The position numbers and the translations under genes are program-made. From assembly GCA_947625455.1 (NCBI GenBank), contig CANQOJ010000025.1:1-18179 (forward strand): DNA of 18,179 bases. Direction: 5' to 3'. Below, piece after piece: positions 1-6,135 of the stretch. The notes under the pieces were generated by a model. The model was not told the origin of the DNA and did not search any database. It saw only the letters and a program-made list of their open reading frames with translations. Position 1 is the stretch's first letter. Each line of letters starts with the position of its first letter. This stretch comes from an uncultured Clostridia bacterium (GTDB lineage Bacteria; Bacillota; Clostridia; Oscillospirales; Ruminococcaceae).

Positions 1-150
1 GTTGAAATCAGCGAGGTTTATTTGAGGAAAATTGAAACGGGCAAGGCAACGCCAAACTGGATCATTTGGCTGAAAATTTGCACCGCGCTTAAAATTGATC
101 TTGTAGAAATTCAGCAGGATTTTGTTGAAATCTTAAACAAAGGAGCATAA
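1..150 (+). CDS. XRE-type helix-turn-helix protein, 3' part (upstream tandem copy)
   Basis: This is the C-terminal 49 codons of a small DNA-binding protein; the start lies outside the window. The visible part carries the second half of an XRE/Cro-type helix-turn-helix: the recognition helix region (SEVYLRKIETG) and the following helix (WIIWLKICTAL). These proteins usually act as small repressors or as regulators of mobile elements. The first 77 bases are identical to positions 265-341 in the next gene; beyond base 90 the two copies diverge clearly. This is therefore a local tandem duplication, not an assembly overlap. The last codons also supply the ribosome binding site (AGGAG, 141-145) of the downstream copy, so the two are probably cotranscribed. 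The regulated target is unknown. Confidence 0.8.
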   Translation, partial: VEISEVYLRKIETGKATPNWIIWLKICTALKIDLVEIQQDFVEILNKGA

Positions 151-153
151 AAA

Positions 154-420
154 ATGATTGTAACTGAAATTAACGCAACCCCAGCATTAAAGCAAAAGTT
201 CGCTGTTCTTGTCCGCGAAAAGCGCGTCAACAGTCATATCACGCAAGAACACCTTGCGGAAGTTGTTGAAATCAGCGAGGTTTATTTGAGGAAAATTGAA
301 ACGGGCAAGGCAACGCCAAACTGGATCATTTGGCTGAAAATCTGCACCGCGCTTGATATTGACCTTACTGAAATTCAGCGGGATTTAATCGAAGTCTTGA
401 ATTTTAACATCCCAAATTAA
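154..420 (+). CDS. XRE-type helix-turn-helix transcriptional regulator (downstream tandem copy)
   Basis: An 88-residue protein made up almost entirely of one Cro/XRE helix-turn-helix domain (residues about 13-75). The segment ITQEHLAEVVEISEVYLRKI matches the family pattern TQE-LA---G-S---LS-IE, and the next helix (WIIWLKICTALDI) matches L-KI---L. The ATG at 154 has AGGAG eight bases upstream, inside the last codons of the preceding paralogue. There is no second domain, so it is either a minimal repressor or an adapter protein. It precedes the biosynthetic operon on the same strand but is separated by 523 bp containing a separate promoter. Control of that operon by this protein is possible but not shown. 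The duplication with the previous gene suggests recent copying or gene conversion. Confidence 0.85.
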   Translation: MIVTEINATPALKQKFAVLVREKRVNSHITQEHLAEVVEISEVYLRKIETGKATPNWIIWLKICTALDIDLTEIQRDLIEVLNFNIPN

Positions 421-556
421 CACGAAGAAATTGTGAGTTCAATTTCACACTAGCGGTGGGTTATGACAAAACCACAACTCATATGACATAAAAACAGAAC
501 CGTCAAGGCACATAGGGTTCGAGAAAAAATCGCAGTTGTTAATACTTTGAAAAGTG

Positions 557-570
557 TTTAAATATTTAAA
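557..570. repeat. 14-bp perfect AT palindrome directly upstream of the -35 box
   Basis: TTTAAATATTTAAA is a perfect palindrome ending six bases before the -35 hexamer. It could act as an UP-like element for RNA polymerase alpha or as a repressor half-site. In AT-rich DNA it may also be chance. Confidence 0.45.
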
Positions 571-576
571 AAACTC

Positions 577-605
577 TTGACAATCGGCATATTTTGTAGT
601 ATAAT
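577..605 (+). promoter_or_regulatory. Sigma-A promoter of the biosynthetic operon
   Basis: TTGACA (577-582) and TATAAT (600-605) are both perfect consensus hexamers separated by exactly 17 bp, with A/T-rich DNA upstream. Transcription would start near 612, giving a leader of about 345 nt before the first gene of the operon at 959. Such a strong promoter feeding a long leader suggests that control is exerted by a repressor or within the leader rather than by weak initiation. Confidence 0.85.
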
Positions 606-695
606 TTCAATAATAGAATTAAGTGTAATATGTGTATTTTAGTAGTACTTTTATTCTTGCTGTTGGACATAAAAAATTGACAGGAGATTAAATTT

Positions 696-731
696 GTGTC
701 TGCGCTGAAATTGCAGATATATTGGATTTAG
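696..731 (+). CDS. Possible 11-codon leader peptide
   Basis: AGGAG at 682-686 is followed nine bases later by a GTG that opens an 11-codon frame (MSALKLQIYWI) closed by TAG at 729-731. It lies inside the predicted leader of the biosynthetic operon. Spacing and Shine-Dalgarno match are as good as those of the real genes nearby. Length and position fit a regulatory upstream ORF (translation-coupled attenuation) better than a functional protein. It could also be a chance arrangement; no homology can be judged at this length. Confidence 0.3.
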   Translation: MSALKLQIYWI

Positions 732-769
732 TTTGAAATTTCGAGAGTTGCAGATTTGAGTATTATCGG

Positions 770-815
770 GATCATCAATCGGTGAAACCGGAAACGATAT
801 ATACCGTACATGATC
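770..815 (+). promoter_or_regulatory. Foldable element in the operon leader
   Basis: GATCAT (770-775) pairs perfectly with ATGATC (810-815). The enclosed stretch contains an inner hairpin CGGT/ACCG (780-783 and 787-790, GAA loop). The result is a small closed multi-part structure in the leader RNA, in an otherwise AT-rich region. It resembles no riboswitch class I recognise. The stems are short, so this is a suggestion from base pairing only. Confidence 0.3.
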
Positions 816-910
816 GCGGAGTGTTTTGCTTTAGTTTAACTATTAAAGTCTATTTCGCAAAGGTTATACAAACCGAATAAATTATTTGAAGTGTTAGGGA
901 ATGTTCATTC

Positions 911-942
911 TTATGTTATTGCACATTTTTGCAATAACATAA
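911..942. repeat. Perfect 13-bp inverted repeat just before the first operon ribosome binding site
   Basis: TTATGTTATTGCA (911-923) and TGCAATAACATAA (930-942) are perfect reverse complements around the 6-base centre CATTTT. The repeat ends three bases before the GGGAG ribosome binding site (946-950) of the first radical SAM gene. As DNA it would suit a dimeric repressor acting as a roadblock about 300 bp downstream of the promoter. As RNA it is a stable hairpin abutting the ribosome binding site. No T-run follows, so it is not a classical terminator. Confidence 0.7.
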
Positions 943-958
943 CTTGGGAGACGTATTA

Positions 959-1933
959 ATGGAAAAATTAAATCTTCCGCAGTTAAGGATGCTTGTCACA
1001 GACTATTGTGATAGCAATTGTATATATTGCCGCCCCGGCGGAGAGGGGAATTTGATGTGCCGTCATTTGAATATGGATTATGCTACTGCAACAGAAGTTG
1101 CCGCAGCATATTATAAACTTGGAGGCAATAGTGTTAAAATAAGCGGCGGAGATCCTGTCTTTTGGGGACACTTGATTGAATATATTGAATATTTGAAACG
1201 CCAACTTCAATTTAACCATGTTGAATTGATTACACGTTCTGTGAAAATTCGTGAGTTGATTGAAGAGCTGAATTATGCCGGTCTTGATGTATTGAATTTT
1301 AGTTTTGACACGCTGATTGAAAATCGTTACAGTATTATTACCCGAAAAAATGATTTCAGTCTTTTTAAAGAGGTTATTTGTGAATGTGCAAAAATATTTT
1401 ACTGTAAGATCAATACTGTTATTTTGCCAGATACATCTGAAACCGAGATTCTTAGCATGATTAGTTTTTGTATTGAAAATGGAGTTCGGGAATTAAAACT
1501 GTTAGATTATATTGATGATATTAATGGCGAAAAACAGTCCGAAGTTGTCTCAAGTTCGTTGTTTGATGTATTATATCAATATCTTGATAGTATTGCACAG
1601 GAATATAAAATCGAATTTCAGGGTGGGTTAGGTCATCCTATGCGGGTATACAAGATCTCAGATTCTTTCAAAGTCATATGTAAAGATGCAAGAAGAGGGG
1701 CGTGGTATTGTGATTTGTGTTTAAATTGCAGCCATTACCCGTGTCATGATGCATTAATGGCATTAAGAGTCACTCCGTCAAATAGTTTTCAACTGTGCTT
1801 GCTCAACAACAAGATGCATTGGAAATTTGATTCCTCTAATATGGAAGATCAGCTTGTTTCAATAATGAAGCATTATCAACATGCGTTTTTTGAGGAAAAA
1901 TATGATGAAAACTATTGCGTTAATCTATCCTAA
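959..1933 (+). CDS. MoaA-like radical SAM enzyme with C-terminal auxiliary cysteine cluster
   Basis: A 324-residue radical SAM protein. The [4Fe-4S]/SAM motif CDSNCIYC places C17, C21 and C24 in the canonical CX3CX2C pattern, preceded by a MoaA-like strand (LRMLVTDYC) and followed by the SAM-binding GGDP motif (KISGGDP). A second cysteine group (C251, C254, C257, C262, then C280 in FQLCLLNN) sits where MoaA-type and SPASM-type enzymes bind an auxiliary iron-sulfur cluster. The family performs radical rearrangements or cyclisations; the substrate here is unknown. I prefer ATG 959, which has GGGAG at 946-950. A TTG at 944 in the same frame overlaps that ribosome binding site and is less likely. 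No other molybdopterin gene is nearby, so a true MoaA role is unlikely. It is the first gene of the operon and its end overlaps the next gene by 29 bases. Confidence 0.85.
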   Translation: MEKLNLPQLRMLVTDYCDSNCIYCRPGGEGNLMCRHLNMDYATATEVAAAYYKLGGNSVKISGGDPVFWGHLIEYIEYLKRQLQFNHVELITRSVKIRELIEELNYAGLDVLNFSFDTLIENRYSIITRKNDFSLFKEVICECAKIFYCKINTVILPDTSETEILSMISFCIENGVRELKLLDYIDDINGEKQSEVVSSSLFDVLYQYLDSIAQEYKIEFQGGLGHPMRVYKISDSFKVICKDARRGAWYCDLCLNCSHYPCHDALMALRVTPSNSFQLCLLNNKMHWKFDSSNMEDQLVSIMKHYQHAFFEEKYDENYCVNLS

Positions 1934-3230
1934 AATATTTTTTGAGGATAATTATCCATGCAGTTGGATACCTTTTTCTATCCTTTCCATAGGAAGTTCT
2001 TTACCTAAAGATAAATATGACGTGTGCTTATTTGACGAAAACTGTACGGAACGAGAAACCATTTTTGAAAGACTTTCAAATAAGGATATTCTGATGGCAG
2101 GGATTAGTATTATGACCGGTGGAGGACAGATCGGCAATGCTTTAGAGATATCTGAAATAATGCGCTGTGAGCATCCGGAAGCAAAAATTGTGTTTGGAGG
2201 TCCTCACGTTAATGTTTTGCCGGAGCAGACTCTTGAAAATGCTTTGGTGGATTATGCAGTATGCGGTATGGGACAGGAAAGTATTCCGGCTCTTGCGGAA
2301 TGTATTGAAAGTGGAAAGCCGGTTGATGATATTCCCGGAATTTACTACAAGAAAGACCGTACTGTTGTCTGCCCGTCTAAAGAAAGAGCTTGTGTCAGTA
2401 CGCTGACACCTTATGATTTTTCTTTAATCGATCCAAAGATGTATATAAAATTCGATTCGACAATATCGGATAAAACTCTCAACTATATTGCATCTCAAGG
2501 TTGTCCGTATGGATGCGGATTTTGTTATGAGTGCTCTTATGGCAGAAAATATTACAATATGCGGTCGGAGTTTGTAAAACGTGATATTGCGTTATATGCG
2601 GAAGAGTTAGGAGTCGGTGGGATTAAGTTCTACGATGCTGATTTTTTTGTCAATAGTGCCGTATGCGGTGAAATTATCAGTGCGCTTTCTGAATATGATT
2701 TGAGGTGGGCGGCTTCTATTCATCCGAATGATGTCCTTAGAAATCAAACAGGAGCATCAAATGCTCTTTTGAACTCAATATCAAAGAGCAATTGTACAAG
2801 ATTGCTTATGGGTATGGAATCGGGGAGCAACCGAATACTTAATGAGGTAATCAATAAGAAAACAAAGGCGGAGGATTATCTGCTTATAGCAAAATCAATA
2901 GCCGAGTATGGAATTATTGGTTCTTATACATTTATGGTAGGATTTCCGGGCGAGACGGATGATGAAATAGACAGAACGTTTGAACTTATTCAGCAGCTTC
3001 ACGAGCTTGATGCTATGATAGAAACTAAGGTTCATATTTATCTTCCATATCCCGGAACTCCGCTTTTTAAGCAGTCGGTTGCTTTGGGATACAAATCGCC
3101 TGAATGTCTTGAAGACTGGTCAAAGTATAACTACTATAAATCTATAACGCCATGGACAGATGTTCAGATGGAAAAGAAGATTTTAAAATATACATACATG
3201 ATTGACAAAAACAAAAGGAGAGATGTATGA
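1905..3230 (+). CDS. B12-binding-domain radical SAM enzyme
   Basis: A 441-residue protein with the two-domain layout of class B (cobalamin-binding) radical SAM enzymes. Residues about 1-140 form a B12-binding-like Rossmann domain (IALIYP at the N-terminus, KIVFGGPHVNVLPEQTLEN, VCGMGQESIPAL). The radical SAM core follows with SQGCPYGCGFC (C200, C204, C207), and later GMESGSNRILNEVINK and FMVGFPGETDDEID, both typical of this group. Members include BchE-type cyclases, methyltransferases at unactivated carbons, and MiaB-related enzymes; most act with cobalamin. I see no MiaB-type TRAM domain, so tRNA methylthiolation is unlikely. The start at 1905 (or 1902) has GAGGA at 1892-1896 inside the end of the previous gene. 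Its stop overlaps the next start as ATGA. A methylation or ring-forming step on the same substrate as its neighbours is inferred. Confidence 0.85.
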   Translation: MKTIALIYPKIFFEDNYPCSWIPFSILSIGSSLPKDKYDVCLFDENCTERETIFERLSNKDILMAGISIMTGGGQIGNALEISEIMRCEHPEAKIVFGGPHVNVLPEQTLENALVDYAVCGMGQESIPALAECIESGKPVDDIPGIYYKKDRTVVCPSKERACVSTLTPYDFSLIDPKMYIKFDSTISDKTLNYIASQGCPYGCGFCYECSYGRKYYNMRSEFVKRDIALYAEELGVGGIKFYDADFFVNSAVCGEIISALSEYDLRWAASIHPNDVLRNQTGASNALLNSISKSNCTRLLMGMESGSNRILNEVINKKTKAEDYLLIAKSIAEYGIIGSYTFMVGFPGETDDEIDRTFELIQQLHELDAMIETKVHIYLPYPGTPLFKQSVALGYKSPECLEDWSKYNYYKSITPWTDVQMEKKILKYTYMIDKNKRRDV

Positions 3231-4105
3231 ATTATTTTGATAAGAAAATGGAAGTCACTATTTCTTTAAAGCGTTTTCTTGAAAAATACGGCTTTGCTGA
3301 GGTAAGTACTCCTGTAATGCGAAGAGACGGCGGAGATTTTATTCATCGAATCAAGGTCCAGGATATTGACAGATATCTTCGTGATTCTCACGAGCTGCAG
3401 CTAAGGTGGCTCTTGACAAGCAGTAAATCGGTATACGAGATAGGTCCGTGCTTTAGACTTGAAGATACAAATAAATCAGACACCAACATGACTGAGTTCC
3501 TCTTAATGGAACTTTTCACCTCAAAATATGATTTAAGTTCTCTCAAAGGAATTGTCAAAAGCTTCATTGAATCTCAAAAACCGCATACAGTGTTTGAGGA
3601 GATAAGCATTTCCGAACACATAAAAGAGCAATTTGGGATAGATCTTTCATACAATGGATCACAGGAAAAACTTTATGCAAAGTTAAAAGAGCGATATGGC
3701 GATATGCAGTTTAAATTTGGTTTTGAGTATGTGATGCATTATATTGAAACGGAAATTGAGGTACTAAGTCGTGGAAAAGTGGTCTTTTTTACTGATTATC
3801 CCGAATGTACCTGTTCATATGCCAATATCAAATGCGGAGATATTATAAGTCGTTTTGAGCTGTTCACAGACGGACTGGAAATAGCTAACGGTTTTGATGA
3901 TGAATGTAATGCGGAGCGCTTTATAGTGCGAAATAAAGAAGCGCCAATTTTTAATAATGAAGAGCTGGCAACAGCGAATGCTCTTCGGGAAAACAAGTTG
4001 CCTTGTGCGTCTGCGGGAGTGGGAATCGGTATTGAACGGCTATGTATGTTTTTATTTGGCATTAACGATATTAGTGAGTTTTCATTTCCGTCAAAGTCAT
4101 TTTAA
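3227..4105 (+). CDS. Stand-alone lysyl-tRNA synthetase / EpmA-like class II ligase
   Basis: A 292-residue class II aminoacyl-tRNA synthetase catalytic core without an anticodon-binding domain. Motif 2 is clear (YEIGPCFRLEDTN, R77, then TEFLLMELF), as is motif 3 near the C-terminus (GVGIGIERL, R271, followed by EFSFPS). The segment FELFTDGLEIANGF matches the amino acid-binding region of LysRS and of EpmA/PoxA (FE---GLELANGF), and YPECTCSYANI matches the EpmA YPA---LA-I motif. EpmA activates lysine or beta-lysine as an adenylate and ligates it to elongation factor P. Here the setting is biosynthetic, so the enzyme may activate a lysine-like amino acid and transfer it to a small molecule, peptide or protein. 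The ATG overlaps the previous stop (ATGA) and has AAGGAG at 3215-3220. Pairing with a radical SAM gene echoes EpmA/EpmB, but neither radical SAM enzyme here looks like an aminomutase. Confidence 0.85.
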   Translation: MNYFDKKMEVTISLKRFLEKYGFAEVSTPVMRRDGGDFIHRIKVQDIDRYLRDSHELQLRWLLTSSKSVYEIGPCFRLEDTNKSDTNMTEFLLMELFTSKYDLSSLKGIVKSFIESQKPHTVFEEISISEHIKEQFGIDLSYNGSQEKLYAKLKERYGDMQFKFGFEYVMHYIETEIEVLSRGKVVFFTDYPECTCSYANIKCGDIISRFELFTDGLEIANGFDDECNAERFIVRNKEAPIFNNEELATANALRENKLPCASAGVGIGIERLCMFLFGINDISEFSFPSKSF

Positions 4106-4125
4106 AAAATATTTGGAGGTTTATT

Positions 4126-4680
4126 ATGAAAAGAATTTTACTTACTTCTACGGGTTTTGATAACAAGAATTTTGAGAAGAAATTTCTTGAAACTATAGAC
4201 AAGCCTGTTGAAACTATCAAAGTAGTATTTGTTCCAACTGCGGCAAATGATGACGAATCTAAGGAAGTTATTCCGTTTTGCAGATTAGATTTGACTAATG
4301 CCGGAATTTTAGCAGAAAACATTATGGACTATAATCTTGACAGACCTATGTCAATTGACGAGTTAATGCAGTATGACGCAATATATTTCTGCGGCGGTTC
4401 TGAGACATATTTAATGGAGGCAATTAACAAAATTGGATTTGCGCCTGTCCTGCTTCAAGCAGTTGAAAAAGGATTGTTTTATATTGGTGTAAGCGCCGGA
4501 AGTATGATTGCAACAACGTCTGTTCCAAACAATCTTGGAATTATTGGCAATCCTCTTGAACCGCACTGCGAATCTAATATCACTCCGTGCGGAGAATTGC
4601 CGGCTGAGGGAGAACCTATAAACATTTCGGACAATCAGGCAGTTTGGATAACAGATGAAACAGCGGTGATTATCGAATGA
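4126..4680 (+). CDS. Peptidase S51 family protein (PepE / dipeptidase E type)
   Basis: A 184-residue protein of the PepE/cyanophycinase fold. The nucleophile elbow GVSAGSM places the catalytic serine at S123. It is preceded by the family's YFCGGSETYLM strand-turn and followed by LEPHCESN, whose histidine is the likely catalytic base. PepE cleaves dipeptides with N-terminal aspartate; relatives cleave isoaspartyl or cyanophycin bonds. The protein is shorter than typical PepE (about 230 residues) but keeps the active-site segments. No signal peptide is visible, so it is cytoplasmic. GGAGG lies at 4113-4117. The 20-bp gap before it is the only non-overlapping junction of the operon, and its stop overlaps the next start (ATGA). 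Its position next to an aminoacyl ligase suggests that it trims or removes an amino acid attached during biosynthesis. Confidence 0.85.
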   Translation: MKRILLTSTGFDNKNFEKKFLETIDKPVETIKVVFVPTAANDDESKEVIPFCRLDLTNAGILAENIMDYNLDRPMSIDELMQYDAIYFCGGSETYLMEAINKIGFAPVLLQAVEKGLFYIGVSAGSMIATTSVPNNLGIIGNPLEPHCESNITPCGELPAEGEPINISDNQAVWITDETAVIIE

Positions 4681-5438
4681 CTTTCCCGTTGTCCGATTTG
4701 CATATTCACAGCCTTGCCAGCGGACACGCATTTAATACTATAGATGAAATTACTGCGTTTGCTGCACAAAACGGTTATAAGCTGATCGGGATATCCGACC
4801 ATGGTCCGAATATGGAACGCGCACCACATTCGGGTTACTTTGAAATGCTGTACAGGCTCCCCAACAAAGTGAACGGTATGACGGTGTTATATGGCTGTGA
4901 AGCGAACATTTTAGATGTTTCGGGACGGCTTGACCTTAATGATGACTTAATAATGTCTTTGGATTATGTAATAGCCGGATTGCACAAAAGGACCTCTTAC
5001 AGCGGCTGTTCACAAAGTGAAAATACAGACGCGATTGTATCATTGATAAACTCCGGCAGAGCTGATATCGTTTCACATCCGATTTCTTTGTCTTTTCCGG
5101 GCGATCCGGAAAAAATTTTGCAGGCTGCTTTAAAGAACCATGTAATTCTTGAATGTAATAAATCTGTTTTGCGTGAGGCTGTTGCTCGCCATAAAGACGA
5201 TATTATCAAGCTGAATTCTGTCCTTTTTGAGGGAGCACGCGATATGGGCGTGAAAATTCTATTGGGGAGTGATGCACATCATATATCGGAAATGGCAGTA
5301 AGTGATGATGAAGATATGATGCTTAAAGAGTACTATCACATATCATTATCTGATATGCTGAATTCATATCCGGAAAAGTTGTATAATTTGTTGATGGAGA
5401 GAAAACGTGCAAGGAGTGAAACATTCCGTGTCAGATAA
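4677..5438 (+). CDS. PHP-family phosphatase (YcdX type)
   Basis: A 253-residue PHP-domain metallohydrolase that most resembles the YcdX / histidinol-phosphatase-like subgroup. Metal-binding motifs appear in order: DLHIHSLASGHAFNTIDE (H9, H11), ISDHGPNMERAPH, YGCEANI, VIAGLHK, IVSHPIS and LLGSDAHH. YcdX and relatives hold three zinc ions in a beta-alpha barrel and remove phosphate from small molecules. In this operon it probably dephosphorylates a pathway intermediate, which would mean that one precursor is a phosphorylated sugar, nucleotide or amino alcohol. The start overlaps the previous stop (ATGA). Its 3' end overlaps the following dehydrogenase gene by 11 bases if that gene begins at 5428. 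All expected metal ligands appear to be present, so it should be active. Confidence 0.88.
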   Translation: MTFPLSDLHIHSLASGHAFNTIDEITAFAAQNGYKLIGISDHGPNMERAPHSGYFEMLYRLPNKVNGMTVLYGCEANILDVSGRLDLNDDLIMSLDYVIAGLHKRTSYSGCSQSENTDAIVSLINSGRADIVSHPISLSFPGDPEKILQAALKNHVILECNKSVLREAVARHKDDIIKLNSVLFEGARDMGVKILLGSDAHHISEMAVSDDEDMMLKEYYHISLSDMLNSYPEKLYNLLMERKRARSETFRVR

Positions 5439-6135
5439 AGTTTTTTTGATTATTGGTGCAAATAGTGAAATTGCAGGTGCAATTATTAAACGTTTTTTAG
5501 ATGACTGTCATTTAATTCTTTGCTGGCATGATAGCTGTGATCGAATTAAAGATTATTTTGCCCGTGATAATGTTTATTCATATCACGGCGATTTGCGGTG
5601 TGAAGCCACGTGCAGAAATTTGATGGAAGAACTTAAAAAAAGTTATTCACATATTGATGTTGTAATAAATTGCATTGGAAAAAACGATCATTCGGAGAAA
5701 ATTACAGAAGAAATATGGGATGATGTCATCAGTACTAATCTTAAGCCTGCTTTTTTTGTAAGTAAGTTCTATTGGGAAAATTATTTTGAATTGAACGAAT
5801 GTAAACGCATAGGATGCATAATTCATATTGCTTCAACTGCCGGGATTCGCTCGATCCCATCATCTCCGCATTATATTGCTGCAAAGGCAGGACTAATTGC
5901 TTTGTCTGATTATTTTGCAAAAGTTATGGCTCCGTATGTACGGGTTAATACAATTGCGCCGGGATTTGTTGCTACAAGCAGACATAATTCGCCTGCTTAT
6001 GATGGGCTTATTAAAAAGATACCGATGCAAAGAATGGCTACGACAGATGAAATTGCACAAACCGCGGAGTACATTATAAACTGCACATACTTAACTGCGC
6101 AAACAATTGTGGTTGACGGAGGGATGATAAGTTGA
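5428..6135 (+). CDS. Short-chain dehydrogenase/reductase
   Basis: A 235-residue classical SDR. The N-terminal dinucleotide site reads IIGANSEIAGAI, a variant of TGxxxGxG in which the last glycine is alanine. The central motif NCIG, the catalytic serine S136 (HIASTAG), and YIAAKAG with Y149 and K153 are all present, as is the C-terminal IVVDGGMIS typical of FabG-like members. It should oxidise an alcohol or reduce a ketone using NAD(P)(H); the substrate is unknown. I favour GTG 5428, which has AAGGAG at 5411-5416, a spacing of 11. In-frame GTGs at 5407 and 5416 are alternatives, but 5416 overlaps the ribosome binding site. The stop overlaps the next start as TTGA. The neighbouring aminotransferase suggests a pair that turns an alcohol into a ketone and then an amine. 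Confidence 0.87.
   Translation: MSDKVFLIIGANSEIAGAIIKRFLDDCHLILCWHDSCDRIKDYFARDNVYSYHGDLRCEATCRNLMEELKKSYSHIDVVINCIGKNDHSEKITEEIWDDVISTNLKPAFFVSKFYWENYFELNECKRIGCIIHIASTAGIRSIPSSPHYIAAKAGLIALSDYFAKVMAPYVRVNTIAPGFVATSRHNSPAYDGLIKKIPMQRMATTDEIAQTAEYIINCTYLTAQTIVVDGGMIS

Larger units (their letters stand above)
421..943. other. 523-bp AT-rich non-coding region with operon promoter and leader
   Basis: No convincing gene of normal size is present on either strand. The first part (421-550) holds only weak short inverted repeats, for example TGTGA/TCACA around 431-450 and GAACC/GGTTC at 497-501/516-520. None is followed by a T-run, so no good terminator for the helix-turn-helix genes was found. From 557 on come a 14-bp AT palindrome, a consensus promoter, and a leader of about 345 nt. 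That leader contains a possible mini-ORF, a foldable element and a perfect inverted repeat, each listed separately. No T-box, SAM or cobalamin riboswitch consensus is recognisable by eye. Confidence 0.7.

Noticed and set aside
510..530. tRNA-like T-loop sequence (GGGTTCGAG), possible tRNA remnant or attachment site
   Set aside because: No acceptor stem partner, anticodon arm or CCA end nearby; the match is too short.
677..705. Second TTGACA (677-682) as a promoter -35 box
   Set aside because: No -10-like hexamer occurs at 16-18 bp spacing; the bases there are GC-rich (CTGCGC).
886..917. Second promoter directly before the first radical SAM gene (TTGAAG...TATGTT)
   Set aside because: The spacer is 20 bp and both boxes are imperfect; the consensus promoter at 577-605 is far better.
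612..958. T-box, SAM or cobalamin riboswitch in the operon leader
   Set aside because: The T-box GGUGG-ACCGCG, SAM-I and B12-box motifs were not found, despite the attractive context of SAM and B12 enzymes.
959..1933. True MoaA of molybdenum cofactor biosynthesis
   Set aside because: No moaC, moaD, moaE or mogA is nearby and the C-terminal cysteine spacing differs; only a MoaA-like fold is supported.
4411..4731. 106-codon minus-strand frame inside the peptidase gene
   Set aside because: Antisense to a well-supported S51 peptidase; composition and residues look like a shadow frame.
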